Assembly: GCA_001584585.1 (NCBI GenBank) | Contig: LSYV01000049.1 | Span: 1,017,043 to 1,035,184 of the forward strand | Source: Gonium pectorale | Lineage: Eukaryota > Chlorophyta > Chlorophyceae > Chlamydomonadales > Volvocaceae | Length of the DNA: 18,142 nucleotides | Reading direction: 5' to 3' | Translations under genes and position numbers: made by a program | Part shown: piece after piece, positions 12,001-17,200 of the stretch | How the letters are laid out: each line of letters starts with the position of its first letter | How positions within the stretch are numbered: the first letter of the stretch is position 1 | Notes under the pieces: generated by a model | Seen by the model: the letters and a program-made list of their open reading frames with translations, nothing else | Told to the model about the DNA's origin: nothing | The model's database searches: none

Positions 12001-14199
12001 CGTGCAAAGAAAACAAACACGCCTTGCTTGGCAGCCCCATAACAAACTGTATGATGCTGTATGTGTGCTGACTTGCCTGGTTCACGTGTGTTTCCACAGT
12101 TTCTTCTTGTTCCAAGTTGGAGCCTCTCAGAGGTTGCGGCGTGCGAGTAGAATAGATGCCAAGCGGGCAGAATCTGCTACCTCCACCCCATCATTCAAGG
12201 CCCATCGATACGAACAGTCGTTAATTGCCGTGGCGCAACACTCAATGCTGTCAGCAGCCCACGCGGAGCAGGTTCCCATGGACCAAACGGTCAAACATGG
12301 TGCTGAGCCGCAGAATGAGCCAGATTTCTTTCGGCGACTCAGCAGTAAGATACCGGTGAAAGAGGCTATATTCAAGCTCGCCACTCTTGTTTGGGAAAGT
12401 AGCATCATCAAAGTGATGGCTCAGGTGGACGCGACGCTGGGCCTGCGCACACAGCTGGGGGTGGTCTTCACAATCGCCGTCTTCATCCTATATCCCAGCT
12501 GGGCTCAGGCAGCGCTGAGCATCTTTGCGTGTTATCGGATTGATGATGGAGTGATAGGACCCTTTCCCCAGAACCAAAAGGTGACTATCAAGGAAACGGG
12601 AGTGCACAACAAGCAACAATATGGGTTGCAGATCATTGTACTGTGTGATGATGGCTCCTCAGAGTCGTTACATGGTTACATGTTCCCAACGCAGGCCACT
12701 TGGCCCCATGGCTACTGGGTCCGCAACATGGCGCAGGAGTGCTACACGGGGTCACACCTGCAGCTGTATGTCCCCATCGGCATCACGGCCGTCATCGTAC
12801 TTTGCCTGGGGCCGCCTATGGCGTCCTTCATCATTGTCTGGAGGCAGCGGGGCGTACTTGACACCAACCGTGTTCACCAGCGTTACAGCTTTCTTTACTC
12901 CCGATACAAATGAGTAACAATGGTCCAGACTCTGAGATCAATTTGGAAGGTCGTCTGCATTGCGCACCAGTTTGGATGGAGCTTCTACCTGTGTCAGCGA
13001 AATGGTATGATGCACAGCAAAATCATCACTAAATGTGCAGGCCACGATTCTTCTGGTGGGAGAGCGTGCTGATGCTGGAAGAGCTGGTGCTTGTGGCGGT
13101 GGAGGCGTTTGGTCGAGGGCTCAAGGAAGTCACACACCAGATTGTTATTGTGCTTGCTGCCTTCACCTTCATGTCGGCACTCAACATTGGCTGCTCACCC
13201 ATCAAGTCCAAGGTCATAACACTGCTGGAGTTTGCGTCCATGACGGTACTCAGCCTCACCGTCTCCCTCAGCCTATTCTTTGTGGTCGAAGGAGGGCTAT
13301 CCGATGCCGATCAGGTTGGTGATATGCATGTCCATTGTCAACGTTCCACCACAGCCTAGTTGTTGTTCCATACAGCCCGCATACCCTGGTCCCGCTGGTG
13401 AATGCTCCACCGTTTTTGGGCGGAGCCCCCTGGGATTGGGTATGCTGCCCCACCTAAACAACACCAACTGAACCGGAAATAAGCCACGATCGATCATACC
13501 GTTGCCAGGCGCCTAGCATACATCCGCTGCTAGGCGCCTGGTCTCTGAGTTCAACTAATGGTCCCGGCACGCACGGTCACGACTCAACCCGCACAAGCCA
13601 AGCGGGGGTTCTCTAATGAACGTTGGTGCCCACATGCGGACAAACACTGAGGTTTATGACGGGTTGACACGATTGTGCCTCTCTGTCTCGCTCTTCTACC
13701 CCTTAGGGTGGGTTCGTGCGGGTGCGGGTCAGGTCAAACCGGTTGCCCCTGCCCATGCATCCGCTACGGGACACATACACGTTCCACCCTTCATGACCTA
13801 AATCCCCGGTACGGTCTCACGGGGCTCCGCCCTTTTCCAAGCTTCAAGGAAGCTTTTCCCCTACATGTCCCTTCAGTGCGTAATGCTCCACCACTTAACT
13901 GTTTGCCTTTCTGGCAATGATTCTGACATGCTGATTACCGACGCCCACCCACCCATCCACAGAACGCCGTTGGCGCCATGATCCTGGCAATCAACGTGGC
14001 CCTGCTCGCGGCGTTCCTGGGGCTTCTGATGTGGAGCAGCTGGAACTCGGTGCGTGGCAAGGTGGCGCCAGCGGTGGAGAGCATTCGCGTCCGTGTTATG
14101 GAGATGCCACGTCGCGTCCATTCTGTTGCCCCATCACCTGCGGCGTCAGGAAGAGGGACCCAGGAGGAGGACGTAGCGGCTAATTCCGTAAAACCATAA
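1..14199 (+). CDS. Giant beta-helix (PMP-repeat) surface protein with C-terminal multi-pass membrane domain, 5' partial
   Basis: I read one spliced gene through 37 exons whose phases fit, apart from four one-base breaks described separately. The order is 25 single-rung exons, a multi-rung beta-helix block, beta-sandwich-like modules, a cysteine module and about eight hydrophobic segments, ending in TAA at 14197-14199. Exon coordinates are given in the block entries. The sequence opens with TCAG followed by gtcaat, which is how the rung exons end, so the gene starts upstream and no start codon or signal peptide is visible. NxS/T sequons are scattered through the rungs, which suits a secretory-pathway ectodomain. 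Chlam_PMP-like repeats form parallel beta-helices in surface proteins. The C-terminal domain resembles TRP-like or polycystin-like polytopic domains of algae, ciliates and oomycetes. A role in adhesion, cell-wall contact or sensing is inference. Ligand and channel activity are unknown. It could be annotated as several hypothetical proteins if gene callers were broken by the frameshifts. Confidence 0.85.
72..157 (+). pseudogene. Rung exon with one-base frame break
   Basis: Acceptor gtatgcag and donor gtatgt are both good, but the exon is 86 bases instead of a multiple of three. It opens correctly as GGALYVSGRLSNVLLAVEAQS, then loses the repeat pattern. Its last codons (AAT GCT CAC G) fit an N-A-H-G ending only in another frame. 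A missing base between about 138 and 150, or a decayed exon, would explain this. Confidence 0.55.
373..408 (+). repeat. (GTCC)9 microsatellite in intron
   Basis: Nine uninterrupted GTCC units lie in the 515-base intron between the first two complete rung exons. They are not coding under this model. Confidence 0.97.
488..574 (+). pseudogene. Possible decayed rung exon
   Basis: Inside the 515-base intron 158-672, a stretch reads as VTVGSIQGLTSRNVGG and ends GGGAG before gtcaag, resembling the second half and donor of a rung exon. No good acceptor or GGA opening is found about 87 bases upstream, and a TGA lies in frame at 508-510. I take it as a fossil exon or chance. Confidence 0.25.
1968..4372 (+). 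repeat. Beta-helix mini-exon array, part B (11 exons)
   Basis: Exons are 1968-2054 (87), 2245-2331 (87), 2408-2497 (90), 2630-2719 (90), 2875-2958 (84), 3190-3276 (87), 3369-3458 (90), 3575-3661 (87), 3787-3870 (84), 3988-4071 (84) and 4286-4372 (87). All keep the 1-1 phase and an open frame. Openings include GGAIKIGR, GGAILING, GGAMCILG, GGVLYING, GGFIYTNG, GGAVYIVN, GGAIYISG, GGAVFVGG, GGAIYVHS, GGAIYILR and GGAVFVGD. Closings include ITRNNAGYSG, ISGNTASKG, ISGNSAGDSG, ITGNLAQRG and VSSNQADRG. The mid-rung hydrophobic strand (for example LENLTT, VMNLTIYG, KSLVLQ) would face the helix core. Sequons such as NLT, NGT and NRS suggest glycosylation. Introns are 76-231 bases with GTAAG, GTGAG, GTATG or GTTTG-type donors. 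Confidence 0.88.
4373..5310 (+). other. Longest intron of the array (938 bases)
   Basis: This interval separates rung exons 4286-4372 and 5311-5400 and is far longer than the others in the array. It contains a probable fossil rung (4661-4740) and a cluster of CTGCATGA-type repeats around 4587-4652. Near 5112-5142 there is an imperfect inverted repeat (CACACAACCCAA against TTGGGTGTGG). No open reading frame in it continues the protein. Antisense frames here are long only by chance. Confidence 0.6.
4661..4740 (+). pseudogene. Probable decayed rung exon
   Basis: After the acceptor-like tcgtag, the frame continuing a phase-1 glycine reads G-IHFTSGTLAHLS. This aligns with rung openings of the form GGAIYVSGxLxxL but lacks the second glycine and alanine. 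The rest (HYLRMILAMIG) has lost the SxISGNxA ending and no proper donor follows. Its place inside a 938-base intron, where one to three rungs would be expected from the spacing, supports a degenerated exon. Confidence 0.4.
5311..6762 (+). repeat. Beta-helix mini-exon array, part C (8 exons)
   Basis: Exons are 5311-5400 (90), 5463-5558 (96, the longest), 5647-5730 (84), 5821-5907 (87), 6027-6113 (87), 6233-6319 (87), 6371-6456 (86, frame broken) and 6679-6762 (84). Openings here favour GGV over GGA: GGVLYASN, GGVIYANN, GGVIYING, GGVLCVSK and GGVVFAGI, then GGALFVAN and GGAVFVAN. Closings include ISSNQAETGDG, IMGNHAERG, IFGNSASDSG, VSGNRAYSGSG, ISGNSAGGSG and ISGNSAKGNG. The 96-base exon carries extra residues in mid-rung (KQTNLTSSVRGRS), probably a longer turn. 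Introns are 62-222 bases. The exception is the 51-base stretch 6320-6370, unusually short and placed next to the broken exon. Confidence 0.85.
6371..6456 (+). pseudogene. Rung exon with one-base frame break next to a G run
   Basis: Reading back from the donor (GATGCAG, then gttagg), the frame gives a full rung: ANYIGNWAHSVRIQ then GASLLLGNSAGDAG. The opening GGA should come from GG GGA GCT after the acceptor cacag, but only three Gs precede AGCT where four are needed, making the exon 86 bases. One extra G in the run at 6371-6373 would restore both the glycines and the 87-base length, so a homopolymer under-call is the simplest explanation. Confidence 0.6.
6845..7368 (+). CDS. Multi-rung beta-helix exons, junction of the two exon styles
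   Basis: Exon 6845-7128 enters in phase 1 after ttgctgcag, like the mini-exons, but reads through three rung boundaries without introns (opening GGAISANR, then GDGGCIST, GGSGGIIAV and GSGGAVSV). It leaves in phase 0 after IYWQ. Exon 7210-7368 starts at acceptor cacag with DLPTYMHS, carries LHGGAVSVEA, and ends NNVKLITMK before gtgcag, phase 0 on both sides. The rung endings NNSAGG, SENIAGG and LKNVART keep the xxN pattern. The internal G|GT glycine codons are still present, but no intron interrupts them. Confidence 0.8.
7437..8804 (+). CDS. Large intronless beta-helix exon (456 codons, about 12 rungs)
   Basis: The exon starts after tcgcag with VLIHASRFLAND and ends at LAALAQ before gtacat, phase 0 on both sides. 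I count 12-13 glycine openings (GGALHIKW, GGAITIMV, GGAIASTS, GGALHVDN, GGAMYIDP, GGAIYVSA, GGAVAISC, GGAVYGCG, GGGSLAVV, GGGIYAES, GGGAFLMG, GGGIFAAG). Rungs are less regular in length here than in the mini-exons, and longer loops such as the one near 7640-7740 stick out. Cysteines are much more common than in the mini-exons (for example SCATVVIGC, SCDHIQVQNC, SHCSF), so this part may be disulfide-stabilised. NxS/T sequons (NSS, NNT, NVS, NLT, NCS, NIS, NIT) indicate a lumenal or extracellular domain. Confidence 0.92.
8805..9124 (+). other. Intron, 320 bases
   Basis: Donor gtacat and acceptor cctgcag join phase-0 exons. I see no repeat exon, RNA gene or conserved element inside it. Confidence 0.75.
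9125..9712 (+). CDS. Beta-sandwich-like ectodomain module
   Basis: This phase-0 exon of 196 codons runs from ASTVWLQDPL to STSESTYVK before gtgcgg. The repeat pattern stops and the sequence becomes alternating hydrophobic strands. The second half (GISGSLTVRAVDGQ, then GWPGAYQLFFNAV) resembles an immunoglobulin-like or filamin-like strand pattern, in which a PGxY.L segment commonly closes the fold. Cysteines at WCTF, QCMD, LCNS and VCRI could form two disulfides. The family is not recognised beyond this. I infer a spacer between the beta-helix and the membrane. Confidence 0.85.
9781..9981 (+). CDS. Short cysteine-containing linker exon
   Basis: This phase-0 exon of 67 codons runs from VVAPTWPLNIT to TSQYFK before gtatga. 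It holds TRCRRGEV and CGSCDRNRFSL, a C..GE...C..C...FSL pattern that recurs in algal surface proteins just before the membrane domain, where it may form a small disulfide-bonded knot. The assignment rests on pattern only. Confidence 0.8.
9982..10389 (+). other. Intron, 408 bases, with a 29-base tandem duplication
   Basis: Donor gtatga and acceptor tgcacag join phase-0 exons. A 29-base unit at 10022-10050, beginning TTGTTGGGTCTAGCT, is repeated from 10051 to about 10074 with one mismatch. I see nothing else in it. Confidence 0.7.
10390..10526 (+). CDS. Linker exon with out-of-phase donor
   Basis: The exon enters in phase 0 (VTGTRPLTLPS) and runs to GRPFHLIF before AG|gtatgg. The donor falls in phase 2, while the next clear exon at 10687 must enter in phase 0 and all neighbouring introns here are phase 0. 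One extra base near 10523-10526 would give LIFQ joined to VFSARGGEL, a strand pattern of the form PF.L...V.DA.G that suits a beta-sandwich module. Alternatives are a donor further right at 10535 or 10541 with an acceptor at ctcgag (10703). Confidence 0.65.
10687..11195 (+). CDS. Ectodomain exon ending in the membrane-proximal cysteine module
   Basis: The exon begins after ttgcag with VFSARGGELL and leaves in phase 2 at NAEFVC-(AG). The middle (YPAGRHNN to LSHCANMW) is not recognised. The end, QCAPGYTSHLCAACQPGHF then FVC, is an EGF-like/laminin-like C.pGy....C..C.pG....C module that in algal surface proteins sits immediately before the first membrane helix. The G starting the next exon completes an arginine codon, giving VCRSCPAL. 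Confidence 0.88.
11372..11546 (+). CDS. First membrane segment exon
   Basis: The exon enters in phase 2 after acacag and gives SCPALMKN, then a hydrophobic helix (LAGLAFLGGLALVLFALF, about 11400-11453). An acidic stretch NDDEEPNDGG follows, and the exon leaves in phase 0 at GDLLK before gtcaga. The end of the cysteine module next to the helix fixes the topology: the beta-helix lies on one side, presumably outside, and the acidic loop probably on the cytosolic side. Confidence 0.9.
11713..13314 (+). CDS. TRP-like polytopic membrane domain (three exons)
   Basis: Exons are 11713-11957 (phase 0 to 2), 12100-12913 and 13041-13314 (phase 2 to 0). Exon one has IIHAQYYVIILRLP then YPSVMFGLSGILSA and an FSYSCFN segment, matching the K-I-x-Q...P...SLDC pattern of TRP-like domains, followed by helix LLGALLVPFAITATSLALW. 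Exon two has a charged loop (about 12110-12420), then helix GVVFTIAVFILYPSW, FACYRIDD, GYWVRNMAQECY and helix IGITAVIVLCLGPPMASFII. Exon three has PRFFWWESVLML and helices IVIVLAAFTFMSAL and TVLSLTVSLSLFFVV. The family is multi-pass and sometimes channel-related, but no selectivity filter or voltage-sensor signature is evident. Exon two reads into TGA at 12911-12913 just before its donor. Confidence 0.87.
13412..13881. mobile_element. Candidate small non-autonomous element in the last intron
   Basis: An 11-base direct repeat AATGCTCCACC occurs at 13401-13411 and 13882-13892 and could be a target-site duplication. Just inside lie inverted copies of a 12-base motif: GGGCGGAGCCCC at 13418-13429 and GGGGCTCCGCCC at 13821-13832. 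A perfect 14-base-arm hairpin sits inside the interval. No coding capacity is seen. The inverted repeats are not at the exact ends and differ in distance from the direct repeats, so this is tentative. Confidence 0.3.
13505..13541. repeat. Perfect inverted repeat, 14-base arms
   Basis: CCAGGCGCCTAGCA at 13505-13518 pairs perfectly with TGCTAGGCGCCTGG at 13528-13541 around a 9-base loop. It lies in the last intron, inside the candidate element. Confidence 0.95.
13963..14199 (+). CDS. Terminal exon: last membrane helix and short tail
   Basis: After acceptor atccacag the exon reads NAVGAMILAINVALLA, then AFLGLLMWSSW, a clear final helix. A basic and polar tail follows (RGKVAP, MEMPRRVH, GRGTQEEDV), ending NSVKP and TAA. 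The phase-0 join to ADQ of the previous exon is consistent. With an even number of helices the tail would be on the same side as the beta-helix, with an odd number cytosolic. The basic residues right after the helix favour cytosolic. Confidence 0.87.
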   Translation, partial: NAVGAMILAINVALLAAFLGLLMWSSWNSVRGKVAPAVESIRVRVMEMPRRVHSVAPSPAASGRGTQEEDVAANSVKP

Positions 14200-15640
14200 C
14201 AAGAAAACGTGATTTATTTGGAGCTTAGGCACCCCTATCGTGTCTGTCCAGCTGCCTATCATTTTTGCTCCTGCTCATGCACACAGCAGTAATTCTGATG
14301 GCACATTGGCATGGCTTTTCGTGCTTGCCCTAGCCCCGGCCCTATGGCGGCGCGCGGCATTGGCACTTGAGCTTCTATCTTTTGCCCATTCCGTCCGTTG
14401 CTTGCACCAATCCTTATTTGCGATGCACGCCAGCAATAATCTCAAGGGTGACGGACAACATGCACATCACAGAGGCTAACACGTGGGTCCTTTTGTCTAG
14501 CTATCTGTTCGTGTTACGAGTGGCCAAGCGGCGTGTTGGACTATGGTGGTGCAGTCCTTTATGCATTACCGTTAATAACCACACCAGGGCGTGGGCAGCA
14601 GTGCAAGGTGTGTCAATTGTGACTACCAGGCTGGGCTTGTCAGTTTGCAGGTCCTACTTTCTTCCTGTTGAGCAAGTTCCCTGTGCCTCTAAAAAATTTG
14701 TTGTCATACCAAGTCCCTGGCCAAGCTGAAATCCGGTAGCCTGCTATGAGGATGCTCAACTATTCCGTGCTTAGTTCCTCCGCTTCTCGTATCCAAGCGC
14801 ATATGTATGAGCGACCTTGTCCATCTTGGGCCATCTTGGGCCTGCACTGGCTGCAGCTGGCTGGTGCACTTATCTTGTCGGTTTTGATTCTATCCCAACC
14901 TACCTCTTTTTTCCATGACCGGGCTTGCTGGCTGTGTATGGAACCGGCAAGGAGAAAGTGGTTTGCCGAACATACATACCCAGCCCCACTCCATGCCCTT
15001 CTCACAGGCTCGCACAGTTTTGCTGTCGTCTATTATTGCTTTATGACTTCTGCCTGAAGCAGCATGCGCTCAGGCTGGACGCTGTCGGCATGTGCAGCGG
15101 GTTCGGTCCATGTTTGCCCTATATGACTGGCCACTACATAGTTTTATGCACCCGCCTGCCGATTAGAGGTATGGTAAGAGCGGGTGTGTCTTTCGCTGAA
15201 CTTATTTACTTGGTGCCATCACCTCGCACGTGATGCTAGGCTTCATCATCGAGTCGTGCTAGCTGACATGTCATGTATACAATAATGTCTTTGCAAAGGT
15301 TAATGGACGAACGAGCGTGAAAGAGACATGGCATCGCATGAGAACCCCCAATGGGTGCAGTGAAGGAGGACCCGAACCACCACCGTCAGTACATGACTGT
15401 GAGTAGCAGGGCGCGCACAGCAACCTCCCACGGCGCCAGCGGCAAGTGTGAAGTTCCCGCCGGCCCGCATGCACGAAATTCCTGGGTCCCGGCCGATGGA
15501 GCGGCGATGACCGGTTACCAGACCTGCCCAGCCCAACGGGAACACCCGTCTGCATGTAAGATGCAGAATAAGCCAGGTACTTGCAGCCACACGCGGTTAC
15601 CACCAGCATACGATCACTGCGTCACCCGAATAGCAGCCTA
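14200..15640 (+). other. 3' flank, no gene recognised
   Basis: This should contain the 3' untranslated region. The green-algal polyadenylation motif TGTAA is not seen on the plus strand until 15555-15559, which would make a 1.36-kb untranslated region. An AT-richer or unmarked site nearer the stop is equally possible. Short open frames (for example 14746-15057) show no recognisable domain. The TGTAA lies at the tip of a perfect hairpin, TCTGCAT-gtaag-ATGCAGA, at 15549-15567. Confidence 0.5.
15549..15567 (+). terminator. Possible polyadenylation motif TGTAA within a hairpin
   Basis: A 7-base perfect stem (15549-15555 with 15561-15567) has loop gtaag, so TGTAA (15555-15559) spans the stem-loop junction. 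TGTAA is the usual chlorophyte polyadenylation signal, but its distance from the stop codon and the lack of other support make this weak. Confidence 0.2.
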
Positions 15641-15679
15641 GATCTTGTGTTATGGGTCTTAGGAATGGACCTCAGCCGG

Positions 15680-16230
15680 GGGCCTTACACACGCAGAGCA
15701 GGGGTTAAGGCCCAAGCCAACACCCCGCAAGAGGCGCACGCCCGACCGACAGCCCCAACCCGGCTGGCCTCCCAGAGCGTAAAGAACCCCCAGAGGGGGG
15801 CGAACAAGTGGCACCCGGTATCACCCGGACACCCCTGCACGCTCCAAACCCGGTGGTGCTCATGGGAAGCTTCGGCTGTGTTGTCGGGAAGCAACTACTT
15901 GTGTGTGGTCGGCATGGCTACCTGGGCTGACCTTATCTCTGGATATCTTACTGTGTGTTACATAGTGCTGTGGACCTGTATATAAGGTAGTCTCACTCCA
16001 GCATGAGACTGGATTAGACTTAGGCTTAGAGTACGGCAGATGGCTGACCGGACCCAACACCATGATTCGCCAACAGGCTGCCTGGACGGACCACCCCCTT
16101 AATCCACGCCCGTGTCATGCCGGGCGTAGCAAGCGTTTGGGCGCGCGGCGCCCCCTTAGCCCGCAGCCCACATCAACCACGCGGGCTAGCGACGGGGAGG
16201 GCGGGTGGGGCCACGTACCACACTAAATAA
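15680..16230. other. Hairpin-rich stretch without a recognised gene
   Basis: Perfect inverted repeats occur at 15680-15687/15706-15713 (GGGCCTTA), 15989-15995/16004-16010 (AGTCTCA), 16106-16112/16121-16127 (ACGCCCG) and 16157-16164/16181-16188 (TAGCCCGC). This density is higher than in the preceding flank. I recognise no tRNA, snRNA, SRP or RNase P features. A 54-codon frame from the ATG near 16062 shows nothing familiar. Confidence 0.5.
15979..15987 (+). promoter_or_regulatory. TATA-like box
   Basis: GTATATAAGG is a good TATA-box match, about 83 bases before an ATG in favourable context (CACCATGA near 16062). It is followed directly by three perfect short hairpins. It might be the promoter of a short transcript or lie within a solo LTR. 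No terminal repeats were found to support the LTR view. Confidence 0.25.
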
Positions 16231-17200
16231 AATGAAACGAGCTTTGTAGCGGTAGCACAATGCCTGACGCTCGCTCGTTATGCGCCAAAAAGACATGTAA
16301 CGCTGTCATACAACCGCAGCAGCATGAAAAAGAGTGGCTACCAGCAGTGGAGCGGGGCTAGCGGGGCAGCGTTCGAGAACAGCGGCTAGCTAACAGCAGT
16401 TGGGCGGGACAGAGTTGGATACGCACCGCTGACAACTGCTGACAACGGTTGACAGTACACTGTTGGCTGACAACCGCCTGATGAAGGTGGGGTGCTGTTG
16501 GCCTGCGAGGCAATGCCAAACAGTGCCAAACAGCTTCAAACCACAGGATGCCCTCATGAACAAAACTTGGCGCGCTCGCTGTATTAACGTTGTTTCATAT
16601 ATCACCATAGCTGTTAGACGTCATTAGACGCCCTTCGTGTTGGTGAGGCGCAACGAGCAGCCGGCGGTGCATCACAAACAACAGCTAAACCATCAACATC
16701 CAGCTTACCCAACCCGATGCCCCAGAAAGGCCAACAGCCGAGGGCCCCGGTACGGCCTCGCCACCGCCACCGCCAATGGTCCAGTCGTCGCCACAGTGCG
16801 AGTTACAACCGCTGCAAGCGTTCCTTGCTTGCAGCATGCACGTTGGTGTGTACGCCCAATGTAACTATTATTGTTATTGCAGCATGCATCGGATCTTTGT
16901 CCCCAACCAGTCCGCCTACAAGCAAGCAGATGGCCAATGTGCCCCAAGCCGACCATTCATTGCGTACTTGTGCCACGTACCGTGGTTGCCGACATCGTCG
17001 CCGGGATGGGTGTCCGGACCGACCGGTGTGCAGTGTGGCTCCCCTTTTCTGCGGTGTACAACATTTTGTTGCAGCGGGCGGGCCATTTTCCTTCAGCCCT
17101 TCAGCCCGCTCGCTTCCCCTGTACTCCGGAGATGCCACCACTTGATGATACCTGCTGTCGTCTGGATTATTAGCAAGCGTGAATACATACATACATGGGA
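16231..17200. other. Intergenic stretch with short repeats
   Basis: GCTGACAAC occurs three times (16428-16436, 16438-16446, 16466-16474) and TGCCAAACAG is tandemly duplicated (16514-16523, 16524-16533). Open frames of up to about 210 codons start around 16717-16803 on both strands. They are overlapping, of odd composition, and resemble no domain I know. I do not call a gene. Confidence 0.45.
16514..16533 (+). repeat. 10-base exact tandem duplication
   Basis: Two adjacent copies of TGCCAAACAG occur in non-coding sequence. Confidence 0.9.

Larger units (their letters stand above)
13315..13962 (+). other. Last intron, 648 bases, GC-rich and structured
   Basis: Donor gttggt and acceptor atccacag join phase-0 exons. 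It is the longest intron outside the rung array and contains the inverted and direct repeats described as a candidate element. No open frame in it continues the protein. Confidence 0.7.

Noticed and set aside
14548..14610. GGAVLYA-like reading after GGTGGTGC, suggesting a stray rung exon downstream of the gene
   Set aside because: No acceptor AG precedes it, no xxN-A ending follows, and it lies beyond the stop codon. The match is only to a common short motif.
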